Of a DNA stretch of 64,000 nt, positions 12,416 to 23,957 are shown one piece after another (within the stretch, counting starts at the first letter, position 1; every line of letters starts with the position of its first letter). The position numbers were made by a program, and so were the translations under genes. The stretch comes from Chalara sp. BL73 (Eukaryota > Ascomycota > Leotiomycetes > Helotiales). The notes under the pieces were generated by a model. It did not search any database, was not told the origin of the DNA, and worked only from the letters and a program-made list of their open reading frames with translations. The stretch covers positions 62,001 through 126,000 of the forward strand of contig CAKJVC010000188.1 in the NCBI GenBank assembly GCA_918026815.1, written 5' to 3'.

Positions 12416-12815
12416 GATTTTACCTAAGGTTTAGGCATCTTATGCCAGGCACAGTTGGGCTTTTAATGAGGCTATAAATTACGAGTTGCCAAGATTGGCT
12501 GAAAGGGGTGGTGTGTATGATTCGTTGTCTTTTGGGGCCTTAAAAGTGTGGAACTTCGCCCAACCGCATCTTAACACAACTGATAGGTCTTTGTTTTGTT
12601 TCGAACTAGACAAGCTTCTGCAAATTTACTGATTTGGCTCAAAATTGAGGAGGCGCTTTCGGGTGAGCCCTACCACCTTTCCTTTATCATAAATTGGGGT
12701 GCTTCCATGCCATTGTTTTTAATCATTTAATCTCCACTAATGTTTGTTAAATGATTAACCTCACCTCCAATTTCTGATTGACTTACTACTTACTTGGTTG
12801 AGTTGAAACTTCAAT
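12416..12815. other. intergenic
   Basis: 400 bp between the acetyltransferase and the next gene. Nothing recognised. Confidence 0.5.
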
Positions 12816-13931
12816 ATGTATCAGGCTCCTGTCTATCAACCCTCTCCATATTCCAATTCCCACGTGCCTCGTTATAGCGAATCTGACAACCCTCTTACGC
12901 AAAGCTATGACCAGGTTTCGCGGTTTGAGAATCAAGACCTTCCGCCTACATACCAAGCTCCACCATCTTCCTCGGCCCAAATTTTCTATGATCCCTCCGC
13001 ACATGAATCAGAAGACGATGCACCCTCGAGATCTCCGTGCTCTGTACGCTCTTTCCCAGTTGCTTCCACTTATCGCTCCTCATCACCAACCCGTCGGAGC
13101 CCTGCAATCAAGGAACGGGATGTCGGCACCGATATTAACATCGCTAGCTTAGTATTAGCTGGAATAGTTGGGGCTACGAGTATCTCTCTTCAAGCGAAGG
13201 GAAATTCTATTGCAGCAGCATCTTACCGGCTAGCACTGGCTAGTAGAGATGCTACAGTTAGAAATGCTCAGTCTGTTGGCTTAGGAGTCGCTGCAGCAGG
13301 TGGGCGTGTTGGAGGTGCTATCACTCCTGCGAATGCGGTGGGAGGCGTTGCTTCTAGTATTATGCGTACCGGGTCGAATGGCGTCGCTAGTTACGTGACT
13401 GCAGTTGGTAGTGCGGCATCTGGAATCACTCAAGCAGGAATGAGTACTGTTAATGGCGTGTCCATTATGGGTGGAGTCTCGAGGTGGCTGCCTCGGTTCC
13501 CATCATTCCAATTTCGACTTCCAAATCTCAACCCATTTGGCCGCTCAGGTGCAACCACCACGTTAGGTGGGCAGGACGAAAGAAATAACGAGCCCACTTT
13601 CGCAGACCGCGACATACGGCGCTTGCAAGATGGCACGCTCGAATTGTTTCGGAATTTGGAAAATGGAACTACGGAAAGAATTACCATAATTGATGAGCGT
13701 CTATTCCCAACGATCAGTGGTTTGGCCCGTGAGGATATCGTGCTAATAGCGAGCGGTATTGCGGATACAACGTTTGATATTGGATCTGACACCGATACTT
13801 ATACAAATACTGATGCCAGTTCCGAAGTAGACGAGCGGGAGCATGGAGATAATTTAATAACGGCCATTGAGCCTATTCCAATGCAATATAATCCCTGGGC
13901 TGTGGATAGCGGGTTACTGACAGTGGAATAG
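12816..13931 (+). CDS. hypothetical Ala/Gly-rich protein
   Basis: Intronless frame of 371 codons starting at a clear ATG (MYQAPVYQPSPYS). I do not recognise it. Residues 1-100 are disordered and rich in Pro, Tyr and Ser. Residues about 105-215 form a low-complexity Ala/Gly/Ser/Val-rich block with mild hydrophobicity (ASLVLAGIVGATSISL, GVAAAGGRVGGAITPA) that may be one or two membrane-associated helices. The rest is polar, containing RRLQDGTLELFRNLENGTTERI, and ends with an acidic tail. No signal peptide is obvious. The length of the open frame and even codon use argue for a real lineage-specific gene. Confidence 0.65.
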   Translation: MYQAPVYQPSPYSNSHVPRYSESDNPLTQSYDQVSRFENQDLPPTYQAPPSSSAQIFYDPSAHESEDDAPSRSPCSVRSFPVASTYRSSSPTRRSPAIKERDVGTDINIASLVLAGIVGATSISLQAKGNSIAAASYRLALASRDATVRNAQSVGLGVAAAGGRVGGAITPANAVGGVASSIMRTGSNGVASYVTAVGSAASGITQAGMSTVNGVSIMGGVSRWLPRFPSFQFRLPNLNPFGRSGATTTLGGQDERNNEPTFADRDIRRLQDGTLELFRNLENGTTERITIIDERLFPTISGLAREDIVLIASGIADTTFDIGSDTDTYTNTDASSEVDEREHGDNLITAIEPIPMQYNPWAVDSGLLTVE

Positions 13932-14427
13932 ACGATTAGAGTAAGAGAATTCTAGGCAGTTCGCACAATCCATACTTTTACCCCTTCTGGGATATTAAAA
14001 CTCCCCAACTACGAATTAATAAATTTGAGGTCTCGATAGCTAGGTAGTTATTGAACTCGAACGATTCTTTAGGACGAAGCTGCCTAAGCTATACAAACCT
14101 ACGTTAACTTCTTATTAAATGGAAATTTACGCCAACTTTCGCTTTTAACCTCCAATACTATTGTTACAAATCCTATCCGACCCAAGCCCATTCCTCAAAA
14201 GAGCCTGATTGGTCGGGCCGACCTAGTGCCAGCTCCTCAGAAGAATACGGCAATGGCAAGCTGATCATAGCAATCAGATTATAATGTATGATGAAAGAGA
14301 GGCTAGAACCCTCACTAAGTTGTACTTTCAATTTAAGCCGACTTGTTGCACCAGCTTAGCATAATATACTAAGTCATTCCACATGAATAAGAGAGTACCC
14401 TCCCCCTCCCCCCGTTTTAATAGTTAG
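13932..14427. other. intergenic
   Basis: About 500 bp of AT-rich DNA. No gene seen. Confidence 0.45.
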
Positions 14428-15087
14428 CTGGACTTGAATGGCATCACTCAGATCTTGTCAAAGATCTTTAAAAGGGGCTCTTTGCCTAATATTTCGAAGC
14501 TTGTAACTGTCACACGGATAAGCGACATCGTGGGGCTCAGGCTCAGGGTAGCGGATTTGAAGGAAAACAAACAAGAGAGTTATATTCGGAACGATGCACA
14601 GGTCAAGAGATGGATGAGCCTGAAATAGGGACCACGATATATCCTCCACAGGTCAGCAGATAGTACTGTAAAATGTGATTACTGCGGAGAAATCAACAAA
14701 GGTCTGTTGAAACTGCGCTTTTATAACATTTTTCCTGACGAGCTAACAACTTCTGATATAGATACCGAGCACCTGGGGACGACTATAGCCACGAGCAGTA
14801 ACTTCCGTTTGGCACTTCGCGATAATCTCACATCAAAGATTCAAACCGTAACCGGTCAAGACCTTGAAATTGCTAGCAATGCGAATCGGGTGGCGAATGA
14901 ATGCCCAAATTATAATGCGATGGGGATGGCTTGGCTAGAAGCGCAATTAGGAGTGCTGGTGAAGGGAGCACAATCTTCTACCGATGCAGTTGTGGATATA
15001 GGTAGGTGGCTGGATCGATTACCTGAGGTCGTAGCTTACTTGGCGGCACAGAGGCAAAGAAGAAAAGTAATCTCTGCGGGAGAATGA
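14428..15087 (+). pseudogene. orphan reading frame broken by one amber codon
   Basis: One frame is open from 14428 to the TGA at 15087 except for a TAG at 14626-14628 (reading ..MSLK-stop-GPRYILHR..), so 219 codons are split 66 + 152. Both halves have protein-like composition. The second holds CDYCGEINKG, a possible CxxC knuckle, and a long helical region near WLEAQLGVLVKG. The stop can come from CAG by a C-to-T change in CpA context, the type made by RIP. No upstream ATG exists in frame; a TAG sits at 14425. Family unknown. An intron removing the TAG is possible but I see no good donor. Confidence 0.4.
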
Positions 15088-16058
15088 TCTGGCTGGTATT
15101 GCGGAGGTAAAGATAACTGGATACCACGAAGTCCAGAATCTTTAGGCACTATCGAGTAATGAAGACTTTTTACATGACTGAACCTAGAATAACTAAAGCT
15201 TTACAAACGCCAGTCCATAATTAACACTCATATATTTACTTGTAGAGGTGTGACGCCTTCATTCACCCTCAGCCCTCATTATAAACATACTATTAATCTA
15301 TTCTAACAGAGCCTACCTATCGTGTATGACTCCGCTTGTACCCTACTATCTCCCGGGGCGAAGGTCTGAAGGGACAGTCAGAACAGGGGAGCATGTGTGG
15401 TCAAAGGAAGCGGTTCAAGGCGAGGAGGTTTGGAGGTAGTAAAATGTGCATAGTGGGAATACCAGAAAAGAAACAGAGAGGTGCCATCGGAAAGAGTCAG
15501 GAATTGGAACTTGTTTATCATAAACAACTGGTGTATTATACAACAATTCACGTATTAATTGAGCATCATTTATATTATCGTATTGTCTGATTTCCCAAGG
15601 CCCTTAGAAGCAGTTCTTTCTACAGCCACTGTTGTAGATAATGATATGAAGAGGCTGGGGAAACACCATACTTTAAACTTGCTAACCCGTCTTATAAGAT
15701 AGGGCAGTCTTAGTCAGGGATGAACCACAGAAAAACTCGTGGCTGGGTACTTGAGTTATATATACCTGGTAAGCCCTCGCCTCTGAAATTGGTGAAATTA
15801 ACGCGTAAGATGCTAAGCAAAGTGTCAAATTTTCAGCCACACCTGCGTTACCTCAACCTAAGATAAGCGTGCAACCACAGACAACCAAAAACTTGTGATC
15901 TATCCCAGAAGTTCACAATAGGGACCCTGCAGCACTTCGTTTGTCGAGTTCACGTCTTTCAATTCGACGGGTATTATTGATCATTTGGCAGTCAATCATC
16001 ACAATAGCGTAATATGCTAATATGCTAATATGTATCCCGTGTATACTCTTGATAATGC
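15088..16058. other. intergenic, no gene supported
   Basis: About 970 bp. The short frame at 15336-15590 has no ATG context or domain I can support. Confidence 0.45.
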
Positions 16059-16665
16059 TATTAACGGCTTCTTTGAATCTCAGTCAATTGTGACACGGCG
16101 ACAATGCGGTGAGCTTGCTGTCTCCCTCGTTGGAGACCCAGTCAATCCTGCGTCTATCCAGGGCAAGCTATACTGTAATAGCAGGAGTCAAGCAATCTAA
16201 GATTGCACAATTTCGGGCTCAGAGCTCAGTCCTGGATGTGGAGACTTTGAGCCTAGCTCGAGAAATTTATGGAAGATTCGTGGCCGCCTGTACTTATCAC
16301 GGAGAAATTGGCCAATTGTCTCCACTTTCCGTATATGTGACGGAAGAGCTTCCCGGAACTATATACATTCAAGCACGGGGTATAAACTGTTTGTCGTTGA
16401 ACTGTCATTAGAGGCAGCGTCACGACAGTTCAACATTGTTATAAGTTTTGCTGTGAGAGAACTAGGTTCAGCTCTAAGGTATCTTGATGCGTTCTGCACA
16501 ACTGGCGACGTAGCGGGGACAGTCGGGGAAACTGTTAAGCTTCTCAGGGATTGGATGGTAAAGATCTTGTTCAACGACACAGAGACAATGGTATATAAAA
16601 GCGGGTCGGTGGACTGTGTGGAAAAAGACACCAATAAGTTTAAAGCGGAAGCTTGGCATAATTGA
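16059..16665 (+). pseudogene. APH-type phosphotransferase pseudogene B (N-terminal part)
   Basis: Decayed N-terminal half of a fungal phosphotransferase. Three pieces follow family order in shifted frames: CGELAVSLVGDPVNPASIQG (16092-16170), then ASYTVIAGV..IAQFRAQSSVLDVETLSLAREIYGRFV to about 16390, then a helical piece LGSALRYLDAF..GTVGETVKLL to the stop at 16663-16665. Junctions near 16170 and 16390-16410 need frameshifts. The catalytic loop and the IDW motif that should follow are absent, so the copy is also truncated. It differs from pseudogene A 5 kb upstream and is not a simple duplicate. Confidence 0.55.
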
Positions 16666-16822
16666 TGCTGAAAAAAGTTACCTCCCAGAAAATGATTGTG
16701 TCGACTGGCCGAGGCATTGTTACCGCCCAATCCTGGCCAGTCGTGGGCCACCGCCTTGGATGTCGGAGCCAAAGGTGGGGGCTCTGAGGGCATCTGGACA
16801 GAAAAGTGCAAAAAAAAAAGTG

Positions 16823-16843
16823 GGATCTAATCTGATTAGATCC
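16823..16843. promoter_or_regulatory. perfect 21 bp palindrome in transporter promoter
   Basis: Two 10 bp arms, GGATCTAATC and GATTAGATCC, surround a single T. The arms are exact reverse complements. It lies about 235 bp before the transporter ATG and near a GATA site. Its core (ATCTGATTA) differs by one base from the iron-GATA consensus, so it could be a weaker copy. Confidence 0.55.
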
Positions 16844-16866
16844 GCTGATATGGGACGAGTCCAATC

Positions 16867-16875
16867 TTATCAGAT
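16867..16875 (-). promoter_or_regulatory. candidate iron-GATA (SreA/SRE-type) site
   Basis: On the minus strand this reads ATCTGATAA, an exact match to the ATCWGATAA element bound by fungal iron-sensing GATA repressors (SreA, SRE, Fep1, Urbs1). It lies about 205 bp before the start of a siderophore-type MFS transporter, the expected target class. A second plain GATA is at 16847-16850. Confidence 0.65.
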
Positions 16876-17078
16876 CTAGTACATTGTGTCCACCAATAAT
16901 CAATCAGCTGCCCAGCAAACGTACGAGTCGATAAAATCCATGCCACTGAGGTGCATGGCTGGGCAAAGGCGACGTTCCCACGTCCAAGTATGAATAAAGT
17001 ATCGAACCTTCGCAGTGATCTCTTACTATCCACTAATGCTCCCACAACCTGCATTTCCATCCTTTTAAATTGGGAATA

Positions 17079-19187
17079 ATGTCATTCTTGAGCAAGTTCC
17101 TCAGCGGTGGTCGCAATACTCCTGATGACACACAGGCTACTTCTATAGTCGAAATCCCGGAAACTCGGGCTCCTGCTGCGCCTGATAACAAAGGGATATG
17201 GGAAGATGAAGCGCCAGATCATACTGCGCAAATCGGTGTCCAGAAAATCGAGGCCGTAACTTTGACTTGGTCAAAGAAAGGACTGGCTGCATTGTTGATA
17301 CTGTATGTTCTCTTTCGCGATACATGCCTGAACATAGCTAACCCTTCCAATAGGATCTGGGTTCTTTTCCTAACAAATGGGTTCAGGCTCTCGATCCTCT
17401 ACAACTTGATGCCTTATGTCACGTCAAGCTTCCAGTCTCACTCACTTCTAACCGTCATCAATATAGTCGCAAGCGCCATGTCAGCCGCAGTGTACATTCC
17501 AATGGCTAAAATGCTGGATGTTTGGGGCCGGGCTGAGGGCTTTCTTCTGATGGTCGGCTGTTCTACTCTGGGTCTGATCCTTATGGCTGCATCTAATGGC
17601 CTTGCTATGTTCTGCGCCGCAGATGTAAGCCATCACCTAACATCGTATTCCAAAGCTCTCCAGATTCTGATCAGATCCAGGTGTTTTACTCCGTTGGCTT
17701 CGCGGGTCTTATATACAGCATAGTCGTGCTGGCAGCGGACGCAACCAACCTGCGAAATCGAGGCTTGGCGTTCGCTTTCACCTCATCCCCATATATGATC
17801 ACGGCATTTGCAGGTTCAAAAGCAGCTGAAGGATATCTGAAACATGTCAACTGGCGATGGGGCTTTGGTAGTTTTGCTATCATCCTGCCTATTGTTACCT
17901 TCCCATTGTTCATGGTCCTAAAGCTCAATCAGCGCAAAGCTGAGAAGAAAGGTCTTATCATCCGAGAGAGCAGCGGTCGAACCTTTGTGCAAAGCGTTTG
18001 GCACGGCATTGTAGAGTTTGATCGTGAGCCACAATTGAAATCTCCCTTTTATCCGGCAACAATCCAGTCGCTAACTCATTTCATAGTACCCGGAGTCTTT
18101 CTGTTCGCCGCTGGATTTACGGTCTTCCTACTACCGTTCACCCTCGCTAGGTCCGCACCCAATGGCTGGAAGACGGACTACATCATTGCCATGATCGTGA
18201 CTGGCTTTGTTGTACTGGTTCTTTTTGCACTTTACCAGATCTACCTTGCTCCTAAACCATTCCTGAAGAACGAGTTCCTTACCGATCGCACTGTGATCGG
18301 CGCCTGCCTCATCGACATGACATACCAAATGTCCTATTACTGCTGGAATAGCTACTTTACCTCGTTTCTCCAAGTTGTCAACAATCTTTCTGTCTCCAAT
18401 GCCGGTTGTATGTACTAATTTCCATATGAAAAAATCTACATGGCAGAGGATCTGGGATCTCGAGGGCCATCTAAAAAGCCGAAATACTTGCATGTGTTGG
18501 TGCCTTGGCTTCCGAGACGGCTCCCTGCTCTAGTTCTCTGTCTATTCTGAATCGTTAAAGTGCTAATTTTTTGAAGATGTGAACAGCACCTTTCAGGTTG
18601 TCTCCGGCGTCCTCCTCTTCATCGTTGGCTATCTCATCCGCAGAACAGGCCGGTTCCGATGGCTTTTCTTCTGGGCCGTCCCTCTCTACATCTTCGCGCT
18701 GGGCCTGATGATCTACTTCCGCCGTCCAAACGGCCACATCGGCTATATCGTCATGTGCGAGATCTTCATCTCCATGAGCGGCAGTGTGTTCATCCTCTGC
18801 ATGCAACTCGCCGTCCTCGCAGCCGTCGATCACCAGTATGTCGCCGCCGCACTCGCGGTCCTGTTCGTGTCTGGCACCATTGGTGGTGCGGTCGGCAATG
18901 CCATCTCTGGAACGATCTGGACAAATACTTTCGAGTCCGCACTGATCCGCTATCTCCCTGCCTCTGCCCAGCCGAACGTGACAAGCATCTATGCAAGCTT
19001 GCCAGTGCAGCTGAGTTATCCGGTTGGTAGCCCTGAGCGATTGGCCATTCAGCAGGCGTATGGCTATGCGCAGACGAGGATGCTTGCTGCGGGAACGGGG
19101 CTGATGGCTTTGTCTTTTGGGTGGATGTTCTTGATTAGGGACTACAATGTCTCGCAGATGACACAGACCAGAGGTGTCGTATTGTAA
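17079..19187 (+). CDS. MFS siderophore-iron transporter
   Basis: Multipass plasma-membrane or vesicular transporter of the major facilitator superfamily, siderophore (Arn/Sit/Mir) branch, taking up ferric siderophores by proton symport. Exons are 17079-17302, 17354-17624, 17681-18023, 18087-18407 and 18577-19187 (1770 nt, 589 aa; usual length about 600). The polar N terminus precedes about 14 hydrophobic helices. Family landmarks are FVSGTIGGAVGNAISGTIWTN, LPFTLARSAPNGW and the cytoplasmic D-x-W-GR-loop MLDVWGRAEGF. Introns are 51, 56, 63 and 169 bp; the last is long but has a TGCTAAT branch site. Introns 1 and 3 are multiples of three without stops, so retention would not truncate. The ATG at 17079 follows an in-frame stop-free TTG at 17070. 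The iron-GATA site upstream supports the assignment. Substrate siderophore unknown. Confidence 0.9.
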
Positions 19188-20080
19188 TACGGCGATACAG
19201 CCAATAAAAGCTTTGGATGAAGGAGAAGATATTGATCGCTTAGGGTAGAAGAAACTCATCCGAAGGCAAGCTAAGCTCGAAGCACAAATCGAACAAGGTT
19301 AAATTGACCACTTGGCCCATATTTTGTACCCACTGGTCCCTGGACCACTCTAACCTCCTTCTGAATAATGGGATTGTGCGCGACGTTATTTATGAACTAT
19401 AATAGTCATATGAATTGTAATCAGCTTAAACCATGCAACAATCTGAATGCCAGGCCATCCCATCACTATCATAACCATTCCACAATACCGTAAACCAGCA
19501 TGGACGCTACCAACACATTACCTACTCCAAATATGTACATTCACGTTTGCTCACCGCCTCCGACAATAAGTGGTTGGTGACTAAAACTGAAGAAATGTTT
19601 CCGAGTAACACTACCCCCCTACAATCGCGTCAATCGGGGAATGAAGCCGGTCGAGGATCCAAAGGAGATTGAAAGGCGGCGACCACCTGAGGCGCTACAG
19701 GAGTATATCGGCCTCACTTCCAACACATATACCCATACAACATTATATGGCTTCTTCTGCCTCTGGGGTATCTGGTAGTGCATGGGTCTCATGCATGGTG
19801 TTCACATATTTCTCCAACATATCATCTTCTAACCGCCTGGAAGAGGGTCTCCTCCACCGTGCCGCAGAACTGCCCTGATATAAGACACACCGCCATCTCA
19901 TCTTCTATCTCCTATATTCTAGTACAATTTCAACTTCCCACCGGGTTTCGTCCACTGATCTTGGACGACTCGGCTGATCTTCAAAACAGGCAGCGACGCT
20001 ATAATTATACGCATTACATTATATCTATTTAGCAGTAAATAATGCCTCTATGGATAACGACTACAGAGTCTGTCATACCA
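19188..20080. other. convergent intergenic region
   Basis: About 890 bp between two converging genes. Small frames only; nothing recognised. Confidence 0.5.
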
Positions 20081-22191
20081 TCACCTCCTAAAAAGATTAT
20101 GTACATGGTTGGCCCTAAGGACTTGGTTCTCCTCTAGACTATACACGAACGAGAACGGATCCGGCTTCTGCATTCCGAAATACTCTCCTGCCCCAATGAA
20201 GGCAATGGTGATTCCCAAAACAGTAAGAATGTAGGTTGCTAAGGCGAGGCCGGTGCTAGTGTCGGATTTAATAACTGCGTACGCAGTCCCACCGCCGGTG
20301 CTGGCCACGATCAGGAGGATAAGTAGAATCCATATCTTGCTGTAACACACATTAACGGCCCTTCTTCCGGTAAACCTAGATCTTCGAAATAGATAAATGG
20401 GATCCGTACCGAGTGTCTAGTGTCTCTTTAATCTCAACGGCATAGAAGTCATCAATATTTTTAGGATCTTGATATTGGGATTCCCGAGTAATTTGGTCCA
20501 GATGACACAGCATTATCTTGGACCTCGGTGGGTAATCCATCAAGTACTTGAACTGCTGGAGCGCCGATTCGAGCGGATCGGCATGGATGGCATTATCCTT
20601 GGCGGTGACTATATAGTCCGTCCGGTCTCGAGTTTTCATAACATTGTTTGGGTTGGAATGTTGAAACTTGCCAATTTTTGTTAGACACAACATCCCAAAA
20701 AGGTAGCAACTAGAATCCATACTCGAATGAAGCTAGCGAATCCGATGGTTTTCATAGATATGAGATCCCAGGGGTACCTCTGCTGGGACCGACGAAGCAG
20801 ACGATAATGTTCATGGAGCTTGTTTACTAACCAAGCGTCGGCACAGTAGGCTCTATGTCTTCGCCCTGCTGGCCCTGGAAGGAGTTCTTGAAATGTGTTG
20901 TAGTGCTCATGTTTCCCGCTGCAAATAATCTTTCCTCTGCTTGAGTAGTAAAAATAAAGCCTAGTCTCTATTAGTAGCTCCCGAACCCTGCACGTGCCTC
21001 GTGCGAATTGTAAGGGACTGCTCACTCAATTTCCCTAGGGGTATCAATTAGTTTCGGGGTATCCTCAGCACTGAGCCCGGCGCCGATGGCACTGGCTTTT
21101 GTAGTGGGTCGGCGTAACGTTAAGGGATCGGCGCCTCCTCTTAAATGGACAGAATATTGGCTATCTTCCGTTGAGGAGAATATCTCGCGCTCGTAATCGG
21201 ATCCACCTCCACCCCTTTGCCTAACACCACTGCCTGTACTATCCTGGTCAGAGTTGTTAACCGTATATTGTGGGATTTGCATGTGCCGCCCGGAGGTCAT
21301 ATCACTGTCTCTTCTCTCAGGCCATTCGTTGGACGAGTGGAATACTATAGGTTGCTGTCTTCTAGATGAACGATCACGTCCCGTTACCCTATCCACACTA
21401 TATAGTCTTTCTTCCACGGGTTGGGAACGACTCGTTTGTCGTGCTATATGCTGGGGTCGGCCATAAGACTCTATTCCAGGTGAGCGACCACGCTGCCTTG
21501 ACTTTCCTGGCTCTTCTTCCACATGTGAAACCTTTTTTTCTCTTGCTGGATGGTGGCCCGAGCGTTCATCAGTAACAACAGTGCTATGGCCGCTTTGGAG
21601 ACCCCCAGAGACCACAATCGGTATAGGCCTCTCGACAGCTTCATTTCGTACATTAGCTCTTTGCTGGTATATGTCACGCCTTGACGTAGGATGGGCATCA
21701 TAGGTGCCATCGCGATACCGTCCATACGGGCGATCCCACGTTCTTGCAATGCGTGTTGGTGATGGTCCGCTAGGCGGCCCTTGGGTGGGACCTCGACCAC
21801 CTCGGCGGTAGTCATCATCGTCATCATCGTCATCGTCGTCATCAGAAGGGTGGAACCATCTATGATCTCGACGTGGGAGATTGTAACGTCGCTGAGATCG
21901 ATAGAAGTCCCGGCCTCCAGGACCATACTGTCTTTCCTCTGATGCTATAGCAGCAAGGTAAGCGCCTCGACCTTCTCCTGTAGCAGCATAGATTGTTATT
22001 AGATGCTCGATTTCTGCAGTTGATAAGGGGGTTCGTCTCGCACGATCCGAATCATCTTTTTTTCGCGCAACTCTCTCGTGGGCCTTAGGACGAGTACTTT
22101 CGTGACTGGGTCGATGCACCGATAGAGGGCGCACGAATTGAAATTCACCGCTGGGTAACCTTTCTATCCGGGGCCGATTCCCAGCATCCAT
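20081..22191 (-). CDS. disordered Arg-rich protein with C-terminal membrane helices
   Basis: Function unknown. Exons are 22191-21026, 20960-20723, 20666-20410 and 20339-20081 (1920 nt, 639 aa). Intron 1 ends either at 20961 (66 bp, with CTAAT branch) or at 20988 (38 bp); both keep frame and I prefer the first. Residues 1-390 are polar, rich in Arg, Ser and Asp, with an 11-residue Asp run encoded at 21807-21842 and an N-terminal helix (LSTAEIEHLITIYAA). The later part is folded-looking. Two hydrophobic helices close the chain (WILLILLIVASTGGG and LATYILTVLGITIAFIGAG). The architecture, a long soluble region anchored by a C-terminal hairpin, recurs in several other genes of this window. Confidence 0.6.
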
Positions 22192-23957
22192 TGTCACAGC
22201 TACCAATATGTCGTGCCAACCATTTCAAAGCGCAACATTAGATTAAGAAGGAAACACTAGATTAAGAGGGAAATAGTAGATAAGGATCCCACCATTAAAT
22301 GTAATCCGTGAGCACAACAAGACTCGGGGCGGTGGGTGTAATCTTCAAAGCTGAACATTATGCGATCAGCCCCCAACTGCTTGCAGCAAGACGTCCCCTG
22401 CGCAAACTTGGCATATGCTCTACAACGTAATCCTGCACCTTAATACGCCACTTAGCTGGTGATCATAACCGGATCATTAGGCTAGAGCTTGCCTTTTATA
22501 TAATATCATCGATGCATAGTAATCTGTAGTGCGACGTATCTACAGCCCTTCTCCTAACTAAAGATTGGGAAACAGGTGTGTAATTAGCTCAATTCTACTC
22601 TAAATGGAGAGCTTCATTAGGAAACTGCAGCTAATTTTTTCATAGTGACATTTCCGCTGCAGAACGGAGGGTGCGTCAGCGGAGATAATCCCGTGTTCAT
22701 GCTAAAGGTGCGTGCCGCCTGCAGGATGGCATCTTTTAATAGCCCTGGATCGAGCCTCTTCTGAGGTGACATGGCCCGCAGTACGCACGCGCTGCAATAT
22801 GAAGAGCAGGCCGATTTTGAATGTGTTATCGCATTCCTCGGAGTTCGAACTTGTAGGCTGGAGACTCGAGGTGTCGGCCCATTGCGTGCTGGCTGTCAAA
22901 AGTTCGGTTGCAAAATCGGCAAGAGGAGGACATTTTGTTTGGTGGTGGACTCGCGGAGATCTGGTAGGATGCTGTCTACTTTAATGGTCGCTTACCCCAC
23001 GCCAGCTAATCTCTCACTGTGCGTACAGCAACCATGTGGTAATGTCCTTGGTGTAATTAGTATGCTTACAATAGGTTACTCCCAAGAAGCTAACCTAATC
23101 TCGGTGACATTAAATATGATGGATCACCCAGGAAGCAGGAATATCTTCTATACGTTCATGGTGATGAGAGAATTCACCCACTAATCGGACAAAACAGCTC
23201 ACTCCAGCCGATGGAACAAATGCGAGCGGACCCGGCCCGATGCGGGTTCATCTGGCGTCTCGTTGCGAACATATATCTTATCTTACGGCTGGGAGGGTAT
23301 TGCGCCTGAGCAAGTGGATGGCTAGAGGTATATTCAGCTACAGGCCTGTAAGCGCCGGGTATTTCTCCGCCACTAGACATCCGCGGCCATAGGCCCTAGG
23401 GATGTGTACCACACCACAATCACCGCCATTGCCTGCATCCAATGAATCAGCTCCAACAAGTGTGTCCTAGCCGAATAGCGCCGAGCCGTCAGCTGAACCG
23501 AGCGACGTAAATACTCGAATGTTAGAATTTGATGTCCTAGGCTATTTGAGAATGCAGACTCTCAACTGCTCTAAGTGGGGCAATATCCAACATTGAGCTA
23601 TCTGTAAATCATGTCTCATACGAGCATCCTGGAGGTCCGGAGTGCGCTAAGCTGGTATCGACACTGGCAAGCATGCTTCTCACTCAAGTTAAACAGTACC
23701 GAGGCTTAAATCACCTGAATCATGCCGTCACAATAATAGAGTTCAGTATCGCGGCCTCACAAGAAAAGCACAATGGACCGGGCCAAGCGACAAGCGTTGC
23801 TAGCATCCATGTTGAGAACCAGATATCGCTGGACTGTTTGCAAACTCAATCTGAGCATAGGGATTAAGCAACTGGATTTGGTCATCTCAAGAGCCCCGGC
23901 AGGGTCGCTGGACCGAGCAACATACCGCATCGACTTATCGGAGCTATTGATTTCACT
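22192..23957. other. intergenic, no gene supported
   Basis: About 1.8 kb. Open frames such as 22771-23184 (plus) lack domains and good starts. From about 22.7 kb the DNA becomes more GC-rich than its surroundings, which can mark an old gene remnant. Confidence 0.4.

Larger units (their letters stand above)
16666..17078. other. promoter region of the siderophore transporter
   Basis: 413 bp that must carry the promoter of the next gene. It contains the palindrome and GATA site listed separately and an A-rich run at 16810-16819. Confidence 0.6.

Noticed and set aside
22771..23184. 137-codon plus-strand frame
   Set aside because: No recognisable motif, many Cys and Met scattered, no supporting exon structure.
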